64,000 nucleotides of DNA, taken from contig LADT01000055.1 of the NCBI GenBank assembly GCA_000961765.1, forward strand, positions 1 through 64,000, written 5' to 3'. Shown in pieces: positions 35,386-45,000 of the stretch (position 1 is its first letter; each line of letters opens with the position of its first letter). The notes beneath the pieces were generated by a model. It did not search any database, was not told where the DNA came from, and saw only the letters and a program-made list of their open reading frames with translations. The position numbers were made by a program, and so were the translations under genes. Source of the stretch: Clostridiaceae bacterium BRH_c20a. Lineage in GTDB: Bacteria > Bacillota > Peptococcia > Peptococcales > BICA1-8.

Positions 35386-36912
35386 CTAGATTTCATCCAC
35401 ACTACATTTTCGAATGATATGTTTCACCTTAGCGACCGGATACGGCACATTTTCTTCTGCAAAGTAATCTATCTTCACGATTCTTACAATCGCCGTATGC
35501 CCATCACTGCCAGATGGTACAAAAACAAAATCTCCAACCTCATAATCATCCGCATCTGCAATATAATAATAATCTTTTCCATTCTTTTCGAAGGTTGCAC
35601 TACAGAAGATATAATCACCGTTTCTTCTCTTGATTTTTCCGTATTTGGCTGGATTTAGAGCTTCTCCTTGACCATAAAAGTTTATAAAAGACACTATCTC
35701 TTCTGCAAACTCCGGCCAGTCTTCCGGGAGCCCATTTTTATCGAAACTTCCTGTTCTCACACGTTGTGAACCCTTCTTAAAATCTACCGTGATAACATAG
35801 CTTTTTTCTTCATCAAGGTTTTCAACGGCATCTTCTGAATTCCCTTCTGTATAATCAAATAAAGAGTCTGCATCCATGTTATCAAGAAAATCAACAATAC
35901 CATCTTTTACTTGATATTCCCGGGTTATCTTGCAGTCACTTCCTACATTTTGAATGTAGGTCAATTTTTCAGTTGCTCTATCGATGACAATATGTTCAGA
36001 ATAATCCCAAATGATATGATCCAATGCTTCATTTAACGGTGCACTGCTCTTAATCCGAGAATGTCTTTTATAATCAATCTTAATACGATTCACTTCATCT
36101 GGTTTGTCATTACCATCAAAGACAAATAAGTTTTCAATGCCAATTTCTTCTCGTAGTAGATCCGAAAGATCCACGCCATCTATTTCATATCCCGCACAAA
36201 GAGAACCGCTAAATGAAACCTTTCTGTCTTCTTCATTGGTTATGGTCATTTCCCATGTTCCAATATCGGTTGCAAAAACTTCATCAACTTCACCACTGAA
36301 AAATCGACTGAAGGCTGAAAAAATGGTATCTGCCTTTTCTTTATCTAATTTGAATTGCAGATGACGACCTCTAACATAATGATCAAAATCATAGGCAAAA
36401 TTATAGCCCGAAAACCAGACACGGCCATCATTGCTCAATGTCAGTCGTTGTTCTACTTCTTCATCTGGTTCTGGAGGAGGTCCATAACTCACATTATTTG
36501 ATTTAATTTGAATTTTCTTTGCTTTCCCTTGGAGAACAAAAGGTCTGTCACTATCTACTTCCGTCAATAGGACAAGCCGTTCAAACGCTGCAATGAACCA
36601 AGGCCGATTACTTTCAGATAACAAACTCTCACAATATGACCAATGGGTTATGCCTCTCCATTTTGAGAAGATGGCAGCACCCAATAATTTGATGTCATTG
36701 ATCTGACCAACAAAAGCATTGAACTGGATATGTTCATTAAGGAGATTTCTTCCAGGATAAGTTTCTTCTAGAGAATTTCCACAATCCATTTCAAACCCAA
36801 TGGCAAAGCATTCATCTGCAAAGTTTTCTTCGACTTCTCTATCTATTGTTTTCGGATCCTGATATTTTTCAAGCCACTTAATTGCAAATTCATGAATCTG
36901 TTGTTTGTTCAA
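35386..36912 (-). CDS. Unknown 508-aa protein, WYL-linked
   Basis: 508 aa, not recognised. The start is TTG at 36912, with AGGAGG nine bases upstream; the earlier ATG at 36939 overlaps that ribosome site. Mostly acidic and soluble. The last about 90 residues (YYYIADADDYEVGDFVFVPS, then GHTAIVRIVKI) look like a small beta barrel seen in nucleic acid-handling proteins. It lies between a WYL regulator and a zinc-ribbon gene in one direction, 39 bp from the former, and is likely controlled by it. Confidence 0.6.
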   Translation of the reverse strand: MNKQQIHEFAIKWLEKYQDPKTIDREVEENFADECFAIGFEMDCGNSLEETYPGRNLLNEHIQFNAFVGQINDIKLLGAAIFSKWRGITHWSYCESLLSESNRPWFIAAFERLVLLTEVDSDRPFVLQGKAKKIQIKSNNVSYGPPPEPDEEVEQRLTLSNDGRVWFSGYNFAYDFDHYVRGRHLQFKLDKEKADTIFSAFSRFFSGEVDEVFATDIGTWEMTITNEEDRKVSFSGSLCAGYEIDGVDLSDLLREEIGIENLFVFDGNDKPDEVNRIKIDYKRHSRIKSSAPLNEALDHIIWDYSEHIVIDRATEKLTYIQNVGSDCKITREYQVKDGIVDFLDNMDADSLFDYTEGNSEDAVENLDEEKSYVITVDFKKGSQRVRTGSFDKNGLPEDWPEFAEEIVSFINFYGQGEALNPAKYGKIKRRNGDYIFCSATFEKNGKDYYYIADADDYEVGDFVFVPSGSDGHTAIVRIVKIDYFAEENVPYPVAKVKHIIRKCSVDEI

Positions 36913-36951
36913 AAAATTCTCCCTCCTATTCTCAATCATTAAGTCATATAG

Positions 36952-37941
36952 TTAGTCTCCATATTGAGCAAGGACTTCTTTTAGATGGTTTGTATACTGT
37001 TCAATCACAGGCTGAGGTGAAAGGATCTTTATGTTATTTCCAAACTGTGAAATCCAAGCAAAAAACGTCTGACTTACAGCCACTTTAATCCAAACATAAA
37101 AGTTACTATCATCTATCCTGCCAATTACAACATCTTTCCCAAAGCGATCAATTACTGCATTCACTAATGAATTGTCAAGTTGAAGTTGTACTAGCACTTC
37201 TTCGCCACCAAACATATTAAAAACCTTCTTTGTATACTCAGCAATATCAAAATGCTTTTTTTCTGGCAGTGGATCTCTTTCCTCATCAATTAGATCAATA
37301 TCTGTCATTCTATCAACTCTATAATGAGTAAAATCATTATATTTGCTTGAAAATGTAATTAAGTAATAATTCTCATCATCCCAAGACAACCCATAAGGAC
37401 TAACCGAATATTTTTCTCCACTTTTACGAAAAACCTTTTCTTTCTTTACATCATAATCAAAATATTTAAAGGACACCTTTTTGTTTTCCGCAATTGCAGC
37501 ATGAAGCCTGTCCACATTGTAATAAATACTTTCATTAATCGTCTTGACTCTGTTAGAAACATAAACTTGCCTTTGCAAAGACTGAGCTTGCCTATAGCTC
37601 GCTAAACTTTCAATCTTCTTTATAAGATCATTACTTTTTTTGTGTGTGACAAATTTCGAGCATTGGACTGCATCGACCAGAAGCTTAAGCTCTGGGAGCT
37701 CAAATAATCTACTTGCAACATAATATTCAGTTGTCTTTGATTTTTTAGATGCAATATCAAGTCCATAATGCTTTAAAGCTTCCAGATCGTCATAGATTGA
37801 CTTTCTTTCAGCTGATACACCGTATCTTTCAAGTTCACCAATCATTGTATTTATTGACATTGCATTTTCTTCATCAGTATTCTCTTCGAGCATTTTTAAG
37901 AGATACAATAACTTGAGTTTTTGATTTGAGCTCTTCGCCAT
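36952..37941 (-). CDS. WYL-domain transcription regulator
   Basis: 329 aa. An N-terminal winged helix (TMIGELERYGVSAERKSIYD), a WYL domain (about 145-205; KVSFKYFDYDV, then SVSPYGLSWDDENYYL) and a C-terminal WCX-like extension. WYL regulators of the BrxR/CapW type repress defence islands and sense nucleic acids or nucleotides. GAGGTGATG precedes the ATG. A 9-bp inverted repeat spans its own promoter. It is the first gene of a leftward operon. Confidence 0.88.
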   Translation of the reverse strand: MAKSSNQKLKLLYLLKMLEENTDEENAMSINTMIGELERYGVSAERKSIYDDLEALKHYGLDIASKKSKTTEYYVASRLFELPELKLLVDAVQCSKFVTHKKSNDLIKKIESLASYRQAQSLQRQVYVSNRVKTINESIYYNVDRLHAAIAENKKVSFKYFDYDVKKEKVFRKSGEKYSVSPYGLSWDDENYYLITFSSKYNDFTHYRVDRMTDIDLIDEERDPLPEKKHFDIAEYTKKVFNMFGGEEVLVQLQLDNSLVNAVIDRFGKDVVIGRIDDSNFYVWIKVAVSQTFFAWISQFGNNIKILSPQPVIEQYTNHLKEVLAQYGD

Positions 37942-37973
37942 AACATCACCTCATAGATTGATTCCAAATAATT

Positions 37974-38009
37974 ACACCTCTTATAATAACATAATATCAC
38001 AAGAGGTGT
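37974..38009 (-). promoter_or_regulatory. Operator of the WYL regulator
   Basis: Perfect 9-bp arms ACACCTCTT (37974-37982) and AAGAGGTGT (38001-38009) with an 18-bp spacer. On the minus strand a candidate TTGGAC (-35) abuts the first arm and TATTAT lies between the arms, so binding would block the promoter: autoregulation, as described for BrxR/CapW. The remaining 38010-38261 is promoter space for the divergent gene. Confidence 0.6.
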
Positions 38010-38261
38010 CCAATAAAACGGATAATGATTCAACAAGTATACGATTTCGATTTTCAACTCTGTTTTTGTATTGTTCTGATTGTTCCCCCTTTTCCCTTAA
38101 GGTTCAGCTCACCCGAATCTCGACCTCATCACAAATAGCAACCATAAATATCTTGGACAGATACTTTATTGAAAAATAATTTTGGGACTTTATTAGTACC
38201 ATTTATCAGAAGGTTGTTGTATGATTACTATATAATTCTCTCAGACAAGGAGGTACTCTTT

Positions 38262-39737
38262 ATGCGTTCAAAAGAATTACAAGATAAACAAATACTTATC
38301 CACGAACGAAGTTTAGTCATTTCCAAAGAAGAAAAGAGTTTTTCGCAATTCATTAAGGAAAAAAGGAAATTAGAAAAAGGTCAATCAAATAACAAGAATA
38401 TCACCACACGAGAGCTCGCTTCTAGGCTTAGTATTGATTATGAGATGTTCCGTAAAATTCTCAATATGAATAAGCCAACCAAAAAACGAGATTGTATAAT
38501 TGCAATCTGTGCAGCACTAAGACTGGATTCCGAGGAGACTAATGAAGCACTTCTATTGTACCAGTATATGCCAACTTTGGACACAAACAATCCTCGCGAT
38601 GATTTGCTAATCGAAATACTAGAAGAACAATTAAGTAATCCATTAAGAATAGAAGACATCAATCAGAGGCTAATTCGTAACGGCTATCCAGAATTAGACA
38701 TTATCGATCATCGCCCAATAGAAAAAGCTGCTTCGGAAAGAAAGGACTCGCCTCTTAAACTCATTAAGAAACAAGTCCGTACATTCTCTGATGATTTATT
38801 CTTTGGCAATCAATATGAGTCTCTTGATACACAATATGATACCTTAAGATATAGATGTGTAGCTGATATGTGGCTTGAAGATGAATTCAATAAGAAGAGT
38901 TATAACCTTTCTACCGGAACAGATGGAAGCTATTCTCATTATACTTATTCCAAAGAAGAAGGAATCAATGATATTAAGACTTATAAAACACCATATGAAT
39001 CAAGCATTTTTAAGGATTACTTTCTTGAGTTAGAAGCCATGTCCAAACGTGAACACAAAAAAATGTTGTCCATTCTAAATGATACAAAAAATTATCAAGT
39101 ACGAATAGGCGCTAATATATTAAACGATAAACTTCATGTTTTTGTAGAAACATATAATTACACAGTTCCAGAATTAAATGAATATTATTTTTTTGAGTAT
39201 ATAGATAATAATTACAGGCTTTCAGTATTTAATCGTAGTGTGTTTATGAACAGCTATCTTTCTCCAGAAAAATATACTGAATTATATGGTTCCAATACAA
39301 CCACACCTTTAATAGTCTATTCCTCATTAGGGGAAATCGAGAAACTTAAGGCTAATTCCAACCACGATAGTATTCACCTGCTTCGCTATCGAAATCATAT
39401 GTTTAAACGACTTCAAAACCAAGTAGATACCCTTCTTACTGACTTACGAGAAAGAAGAGTTTTCGTTAGAAACTTAGACTATATATATGATGATCGGGAT
39501 AGAGTCTGCTCATACTTTGGCGTGGAGAATGAATTTCAATGTATATCAGATAGCGAATATGGAGATATGATGTCCGCTGGTATTGACCATTTTGATTTTG
39601 CTCTGCCGGATCAAAGCCTAGTGACAATTACATTAGATGATTTATATTATGCATTTGAACTAGGCTTTAACAATATCGATGATATTTGCAGGGTCAAAAA
39701 ATGTTTAGGATCTATCCAATCAATTATTCCGAAATAA
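38262..39737 (+). CDS. HTH protein, first gene of the plus-strand trio
   Basis: 491 aa. An N-terminal region (about residues 20-85; ITTRELASRLSIDYEMFRKI, then a cluster with DSEETNEALLLYQ) is a helix-turn-helix of XRE type. The rest (about 350 aa) is charged and unrecognised, with an aspartate/tyrosine-rich C-terminal part. AAGGAGG precedes the ATG at 38262; the frame extends further up but has no ribosome site. It is oriented opposite to both flanking operons. It could be the sensor/regulator of the trio. Confidence 0.65.
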   Translation: MRSKELQDKQILIHERSLVISKEEKSFSQFIKEKRKLEKGQSNNKNITTRELASRLSIDYEMFRKILNMNKPTKKRDCIIAICAALRLDSEETNEALLLYQYMPTLDTNNPRDDLLIEILEEQLSNPLRIEDINQRLIRNGYPELDIIDHRPIEKAASERKDSPLKLIKKQVRTFSDDLFFGNQYESLDTQYDTLRYRCVADMWLEDEFNKKSYNLSTGTDGSYSHYTYSKEEGINDIKTYKTPYESSIFKDYFLELEAMSKREHKKMLSILNDTKNYQVRIGANILNDKLHVFVETYNYTVPELNEYYFFEYIDNNYRLSVFNRSVFMNSYLSPEKYTELYGSNTTTPLIVYSSLGEIEKLKANSNHDSIHLLRYRNHMFKRLQNQVDTLLTDLRERRVFVRNLDYIYDDRDRVCSYFGVENEFQCISDSEYGDMMSAGIDHFDFALPDQSLVTITLDDLYYAFELGFNNIDDICRVKKCLGSIQSIIPK

Positions 39738-39747
39738 TTTTAAAAAT

Positions 39748-39772
39748 GGGACTTTTATAGTCCCGTTTTTTT
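39748..39772 (+). terminator. Terminator between the HTH and Smr-like genes
   Basis: GGGACT (39748-39753) pairs with AGTCCC (39759-39764) over a 5-nt loop, followed by GTTTTTTT. It makes the HTH gene partly or wholly a separate transcription unit. A possible promoter for the next two genes lies at 39780-39800. Confidence 0.82.
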
Positions 39773-39837
39773 ATGCCCGAAATTTATTTATAGTATACTC
39801 ATCTTGTAAACAACAAATAGAACAAGAGGAGGTACCC

Positions 39838-40146
39838 ATGATTAACACCACATTAAGAATGATATTCACTGAAGACGAAATACATAGACTCACGATTACG
39901 GAGTATAAAAACAAAAAAGCCCATATCATTGTCGATGTACATGGAATGAAATGCTCACAAGTAAGACGGTTCATCAACAATATTATCAATTCTGTCCGCA
40001 CAGCTTTTCAGTTAATGATTATTCATGGTTACAATCACGGGACTGCGATTAAAGAAATGTTGGCTGACAATTTCAATAATTCTAATATTATTGAAAAGTA
40101 CCAAGATGCTATTAACTATGGAATCACTCATATTCTTGTTGGATGA
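39838..40146 (+). CDS. Smr-domain-like small protein
   Basis: 102 aa. DVHGMKCSQVRRFINNIINS and LMIIHGYNHGTAIKEML match the two Smr motifs (DLHG and HGxGxG), the latter altered to HGYNHGTAIK. Smr domains of MutS2 and related proteins nick DNA or cleave RNA on stalled ribosomes. GAGGAGG precedes the ATG. It lies 42 bp before the nuclease-like gene. Whether the altered loop is active is unclear. Confidence 0.75.
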   Translation: MINTTLRMIFTEDEIHRLTITEYKNKKAHIIVDVHGMKCSQVRRFINNIINSVRTAFQLMIIHGYNHGTAIKEMLADNFNNSNIIEKYQDAINYGITHILVG

Positions 40147-40188
40147 ATCACTAATATCTAATATCATTTGAAGAAAGGATTTACACTT

Positions 40189-41412
40189 ATGGAAAAGAAA
40201 AAAATCATTACAACAACAAAAGATCAAACCTCAGCTATAATCACAGACACACTAAACCAAATTAGATCAAACCGACTATGCAAGGATATAAAAAATATTG
40301 ATATCGATTACAATAATTCTTGTTGCGAGCTTCGATCTGGATTAGATTCTATAAAACAAGTTATAGAATCTAACAGAGGTGGGGAAAAAGGCATGCATGG
40401 CTTTATCGGAGAACGTGCTCAGGTTCACATCTCAAATTCTAATGCTCTTGTTAAAGGTGAGAAGCCACAGTACACTCTTATCGATGATAACGGACCAACC
40501 GATTACTTGCGTGGAAATACACTTATTCAGCAAAAATCCTGCCGTTCTGGGGGAACGCTGGGTCTTGACCATCTGCAAAATCATGCTAAGGCATATCCTT
40601 TTTATATAACCCTAGGTGGTGTTTATCAAATCCCAAGGGATTTTTATGAAACGTATTATAAGCTACTTCTCAAACCCGAACACATTGCAAAAAAGATGCG
40701 TAATGAAGATTATAGACTTTGGTTGAAAATCCAGTCCTTTGCACTAGAAAATCCTGATATAACTATTGAGCCCATGATTGTTACTTATGCTGAAATTCAA
40801 GCAGGAACTATCGAAGAAACTCTATCTCAAGTTTCTAAAGCTCATAAACAAATCCACAAAGATAGAACACTTGAAGCCATTAAGCTACACAAAGCCAACA
40901 TTAAAGAATGTGTTCGTGTGACCATTTGCTCCTCTGTAATCGAAGCTTCAGTCGACGGTGCTATCTGCTTCATTGATAAAATCCAAGATGGCAAAAAAAT
41001 CTCAGAGTTTGATTGCATAGATTATAAAGAAATCGTAATTGAAACAGCCAAAGGCGCTGGAAAAGGTGCTCTTCGAGGAGCAACTGTTTACACCCTAACC
41101 AATACACTAGGCGTGCCTGCCCCTGTTGCTACTGCATCTTTTACAGCAGCTTATGAGATTACAGGAGAAATCATAAAATATTCGAAAGGTGAGACAACTA
41201 GAAAAGAATTTGCTATGAATTCATCATGGCATTGTCTCGATGTAACAGTAAGTGCTGTCTCTTCTATGATTGGTGCTAAATATATTACCAAGCTTCTCCC
41301 TGCCAAATACAGATCCTATGCTATCCTAGGCTCTCTAATCGGAAATGGCGTAGGCATGTTTGTATATAGCTTTGCCAAATCTGAAATCAACAAGCACCAA
41401 CTAAGCCAGTAA
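40189..41412 (+). CDS. Nuclease-like protein with glycine-rich hydrophobic tail
   Basis: 407 aa. DNGPTDYLRGNTLIQQKSC (about residues 97-115) resembles a PD-(D/E)xK core (D-x(n)-QxK). A block rich in HLQNHAKAYP and KYxIPxDxYE-like residues follows. The last 130 residues have GAGKGALRGATVYTLTN, SSMIGAKYITKLL and LIGNGVGMF: glycine-zipper segments that could insert in membrane. The start is ATG 40189, with AAAGGA before it. A toxin or effector that cuts DNA or damages membranes is possible. I do not recognise a named family. Confidence 0.6.
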   Translation: MEKKKIITTTKDQTSAIITDTLNQIRSNRLCKDIKNIDIDYNNSCCELRSGLDSIKQVIESNRGGEKGMHGFIGERAQVHISNSNALVKGEKPQYTLIDDNGPTDYLRGNTLIQQKSCRSGGTLGLDHLQNHAKAYPFYITLGGVYQIPRDFYETYYKLLLKPEHIAKKMRNEDYRLWLKIQSFALENPDITIEPMIVTYAEIQAGTIEETLSQVSKAHKQIHKDRTLEAIKLHKANIKECVRVTICSSVIEASVDGAICFIDKIQDGKKISEFDCIDYKEIVIETAKGAGKGALRGATVYTLTNTLGVPAPVATASFTAAYEITGEIIKYSKGETTRKEFAMNSSWHCLDVTVSAVSSMIGAKYITKLLPAKYRSYAILGSLIGNGVGMFVYSFAKSEINKHQLSQ

Positions 41413-41458
41413 TTTGCTCATCAACAATAAGCTTTTGTTACCAACTCGTCTTCATAAA

Positions 41459-41520
41459 AGGCTCTGAAAAGTTTACCTACAGTACTTAGTTCATAGGCTA
41501 ACTCTAAAGAGCCGTTTTAT
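41459..41520 (+). terminator. Terminator after the plus-strand trio
   Basis: GGCTCT near 41460 and AGAGCC near 41510 pair over a long internal loop, followed by GTTTTATT on the plus strand. It sits about 50 bp past the last gene of the trio. The rest of the gap to 41676 has no gene that I can support. Confidence 0.5.
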
Positions 41521-41676
41521 TGAAATGCATTATTTACCGACTATTAAATGAACATATCTTCCAGAAAAAACACCTTTTACAACAGGTATATTTAGAGTTG
41601 CTAATAACTAAACAATTCACGGAGTGATCTTGACATGCCAAAAACCTAAAAGCAGATACAAAATTGTCCACTTAAC

Positions 41677-44600
41677 TTACCAAATACCATTTGGTTTTCT
41701 TTGCTCAATCTTTCTCTTCTCTTCTAACACTTTCATTACAGGATATGCCTTGTTCTTATCTGGAAGTATTGGATTATCGTCTGGAACTATAGCATTCATT
41801 AGAAATAAATCATTCTTTTCAATTTCATGTGCTTCACACACCACAATGCTGCTACTTCTTTTAAGAATTGAAACTCCATCTAGCACGTCAGGAAAGTCGC
41901 TCTTTGGATTTATTACAGCCGGCATCAATTGAAATACAGGATATTTTTTCAACTCACTCAAGAACATATCAACATTCTTATGACTTTCCGCTTCCATTGT
42001 GTGTAAGCGATTTATATTTTGAAATAGTATCAATTCCTTATTGCCTGTTTTGGGTACTCTATCTGAGCCTACAATAACCCTGTACCAAAAAGGTTTGTCT
42101 TTTCTTATCCCTTTAATAATCCCAATTTTGATCCTATCTTCAACATCCTTATTCCCAATATCTTTTATCCATTCAGCAAATATGTCTTTACCAGTAATAT
42201 TTGTGTATACAAACGTCAAAATTGGAGGATACTTTGGGTCTGGAATACAGATATACGCATTCCCTTTCCATGCTGCTTTATCCCATAGCTTAAAATTAAT
42301 AACTGAATCGATAAAAATACTGTCTTGCGACACATTATCAAAATTAAGATGCTCCGGTTTTTCTCCGTAATGGAGTTCTTTTATTTCATTATCCCAGGTC
42401 ACTTTCTCTTCTGCGGCATCAAAATTATTCAACAGCTTACATTTAGGTCTAGTATCATATCGATTATCTTCATCGACAACTCTTGAAAAAGAAAAAACAT
42501 CCGTACCAAGGGCTTCAGCTGAGTGAAATAAATTATTAGAAAATGCATACGCTCTTCCCAAAGCATTCTCGTTCTTGATCATCTCTTCTATTGATGCATG
42601 AACAATATTGAAAGGAAAAACTATTGATGTGAAGTGACCGAGTATGCTAATTAAACTATCATGCAATATATCCTGTGCCTCATTTATCTCATTTGCTTCA
42701 TAGTTACAGCAGGTAATTTCAATATGATTATTTTCCGAATTACATTTGATTTCGAAAGGCAATGCATCAACAAAAGTAATGTTAATTGTAACTTTAGGAG
42801 TAATAGCCATTACGCCATTTCTAAGGCCTGTAACAAAGAAACTTTCTAAACTCGCAAGTACTGTAGCGCCCATTTCAACAGCTAAGAAATTTTGATCTGC
42901 GCTAACTTCAACTTCACAACCGCAGATCTTAGATCTCAATATACACTTATCCTCAAAACCCCAAAATATCATTTCAGAATCAATCAATAAATCTTGATGA
43001 TCATGCCATTTTTGCATAAAATCATCGTACCTAGATTTATCACCTGCGAAACCACCCAAAATTTCCTCATCATAATTATCAAAGAAATAATCATAAGCAA
43101 CTTGAGCTAGATCTAATCCCAAATTATTAAAATATGACCGGAAGCCATTAATTTCGCTTAGCTTCTTATTGTTTGTCCTCAAAATTCTATGTCCTAGAAC
43201 ATAATTAAATGCCTCCGACTCTTTTTCATCAGGCCACATATCACAAATACGGCAAATTATCATTTGTAACCGATGAAACTCACTCGCATATAATATACGC
43301 CCCATATCTGCTTCAATTCTTTTCAAATAGTTTACAGAGAACCTTAATGCAGGGTGAATATCGCCAAACTTCAAGTATTGGTTTGTTGCTAAGCCAAAAG
43401 CATACAAAAAGAAATTCCTAGCAGCCCAAATACAGCCTACCTGACCCATATTAATACCAATATTTATCAAGCTATGAAGCAATTCATTCTTTGTTTCTTC
43501 TTTAAGTAATAATGTCAAAGCTCTACTGTTAAAAATCAATGCATCATATGGACTTTCCATAAGCTCTTGAGCTCTAACCATTAACATTTTTGCCTTCTTG
43601 ATATCTGTTGACCTTTTGCCCATTACATCTAATAATATTTCAAATAACTGATCATATTTTTTTGCTTCATGAAGTAAAGGAATATCTGTAACTATTTTTT
43701 CAATTGTAGTTACTTTTAAGTTTAGTTTCCCATCAGAATTTTTAAGAATATCAATATATTCATCGACTATTTCATTCACATCTTCAAGTAAGGTCATCCT
43801 TATCATTTGATAACTTGCTCTTGCTTCAATTGATGCGTTAGGCTTCGATTTATCTGCAATGTATTTCCTATGTTCATCGACGATTATTTTTGTATGCTTC
43901 TCAATATCTATATCACTTCTCTTAGAATTAGACAGGACATAAACATTAACCCACAATGTAGCAAGATTTTTCAGATATTCAACTTCATTTTGCTTTATAG
44001 CTATATTTTCGTATTCCTTATACTTTTCATAATAGAGTTTTTGGTTATCGTACCACCAGTATAAAGTCCATGCCGAATTATATATTGCCTCTGAATAATC
44101 AAGAATTGTTCCTTTTTCTTTTGAAATTCTTTCTGCTCGCTCTAGTAAATTGAGCATTCTATCCTCTGGTACTTCAAGTTCTCGGTTTATGACAATACTT
44201 TCATTAACAAGTTCAATTAATTCGACATTTGAAATATCAAGTTTTGTTGTCAATATCTCATCAATCTCTTTTATGCGTGTTTTCCTCTTTAAATCTTCAG
44301 GACCTATCCTATACTCATCTTGAAATTCAGAAGAAAATCCAAATATCTCAATTGCAATTTTCTTATTTTCACCTTTAAAAACTTCATTTAGAATCCAATT
44401 TCGATCAAGTATCCTCACATCAATGCCAAACTCTTGTCTTAAATTATCTTCAGAATCTGATCTTTTCTTATCAGATATATATTGGTTTGATATAAAAAAT
44501 ACTTTAACGTAGCCACGGCCTTTTTCATCATTAACGCCGATAATTTTATTAACATCTGATTTTACTTTTGATTTCCAGTCCTTTTTTGCACTAATAGCAA

Positions 44601-44922
44601 AAGCCCATCTTTCCTGAGAACTTATATTACCTGTACCGTAGTACCATTTATCAGATATTTCGCTTGAGACAGGGTAAGTCTCACTGTCAACTTTGCTATC
44701 ACCACCACCTGTTGGACCTGTTTGAGGCAATAAATTGGGGCAAATCACTACTTCCACTAACTTCCGGCAAAAATCTTCAAATTCCTTTTCTTTGCTCTTG
44801 CTAGTCAATGTTTCTAGGTAGAAATCGAAGAAATCTTTATCTAATTTCCCTACTCGTTCAATCTTTGAATCCGAAAATTGATCTGGATGTATCGATTTAA
44901 AAAACTCTTTTCGTGTATTCAT
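41677..44922 (-). CDS. Large protein with restriction-endonuclease-like N-terminus
   Basis: 1081 aa. Residues about 45-180 form a PD-(D/E)xK-like module: CRKLVEVVICPNLLPQTGP, GGGDSKVD (catalytic Asp) and FAISAKKDWKSKV (Lys; the usual Glu replaced by Ser). Then residues 215-1081 are mostly helical, with weak repeat character (400-650), and a beta-rich C-terminal third. Homologous N-termini accompany anti-phage loci as I remember them. It is 78 bp downstream of the PLD-like drmC gene, last in the DISARM-like operon. Probably a nuclease with a sensing or scaffold part. Confidence 0.7.
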   Translation of the reverse strand: MNTRKEFFKSIHPDQFSDSKIERVGKLDKDFFDFYLETLTSKSKEKEFEDFCRKLVEVVICPNLLPQTGPTGGGDSKVDSETYPVSSEISDKWYYGTGNISSQERWAFAISAKKDWKSKVKSDVNKIIGVNDEKGRGYVKVFFISNQYISDKKRSDSEDNLRQEFGIDVRILDRNWILNEVFKGENKKIAIEIFGFSSEFQDEYRIGPEDLKRKTRIKEIDEILTTKLDISNVELIELVNESIVINRELEVPEDRMLNLLERAERISKEKGTILDYSEAIYNSAWTLYWWYDNQKLYYEKYKEYENIAIKQNEVEYLKNLATLWVNVYVLSNSKRSDIDIEKHTKIIVDEHRKYIADKSKPNASIEARASYQMIRMTLLEDVNEIVDEYIDILKNSDGKLNLKVTTIEKIVTDIPLLHEAKKYDQLFEILLDVMGKRSTDIKKAKMLMVRAQELMESPYDALIFNSRALTLLLKEETKNELLHSLINIGINMGQVGCIWAARNFFLYAFGLATNQYLKFGDIHPALRFSVNYLKRIEADMGRILYASEFHRLQMIICRICDMWPDEKESEAFNYVLGHRILRTNNKKLSEINGFRSYFNNLGLDLAQVAYDYFFDNYDEEILGGFAGDKSRYDDFMQKWHDHQDLLIDSEMIFWGFEDKCILRSKICGCEVEVSADQNFLAVEMGATVLASLESFFVTGLRNGVMAITPKVTINITFVDALPFEIKCNSENNHIEITCCNYEANEINEAQDILHDSLISILGHFTSIVFPFNIVHASIEEMIKNENALGRAYAFSNNLFHSAEALGTDVFSFSRVVDEDNRYDTRPKCKLLNNFDAAEEKVTWDNEIKELHYGEKPEHLNFDNVSQDSIFIDSVINFKLWDKAAWKGNAYICIPDPKYPPILTFVYTNITGKDIFAEWIKDIGNKDVEDRIKIGIIKGIRKDKPFWYRVIVGSDRVPKTGNKELILFQNINRLHTMEAESHKNVDMFLSELKKYPVFQLMPAVINPKSDFPDVLDGVSILKRSSSIVVCEAHEIEKNDLFLMNAIVPDDNPILPDKNKAYPVMKVLEEKRKIEQRKPNGIW

Positions 44923-45000
44923 AGTTCAATTCACCCCCACTCTAAATACCTTTTAATCATCAATTGCCCTTGAAGATGCTAAGCAGAACAGATTATAAAC

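Noticed and set aside
40189-41412. Colicin- or phage-structural-protein reading of the glycine-rich tail
   Set aside because: There is no immunity gene, no export signal and no phage structural genes nearby; only a possible membrane-active or nuclease effector can be argued.
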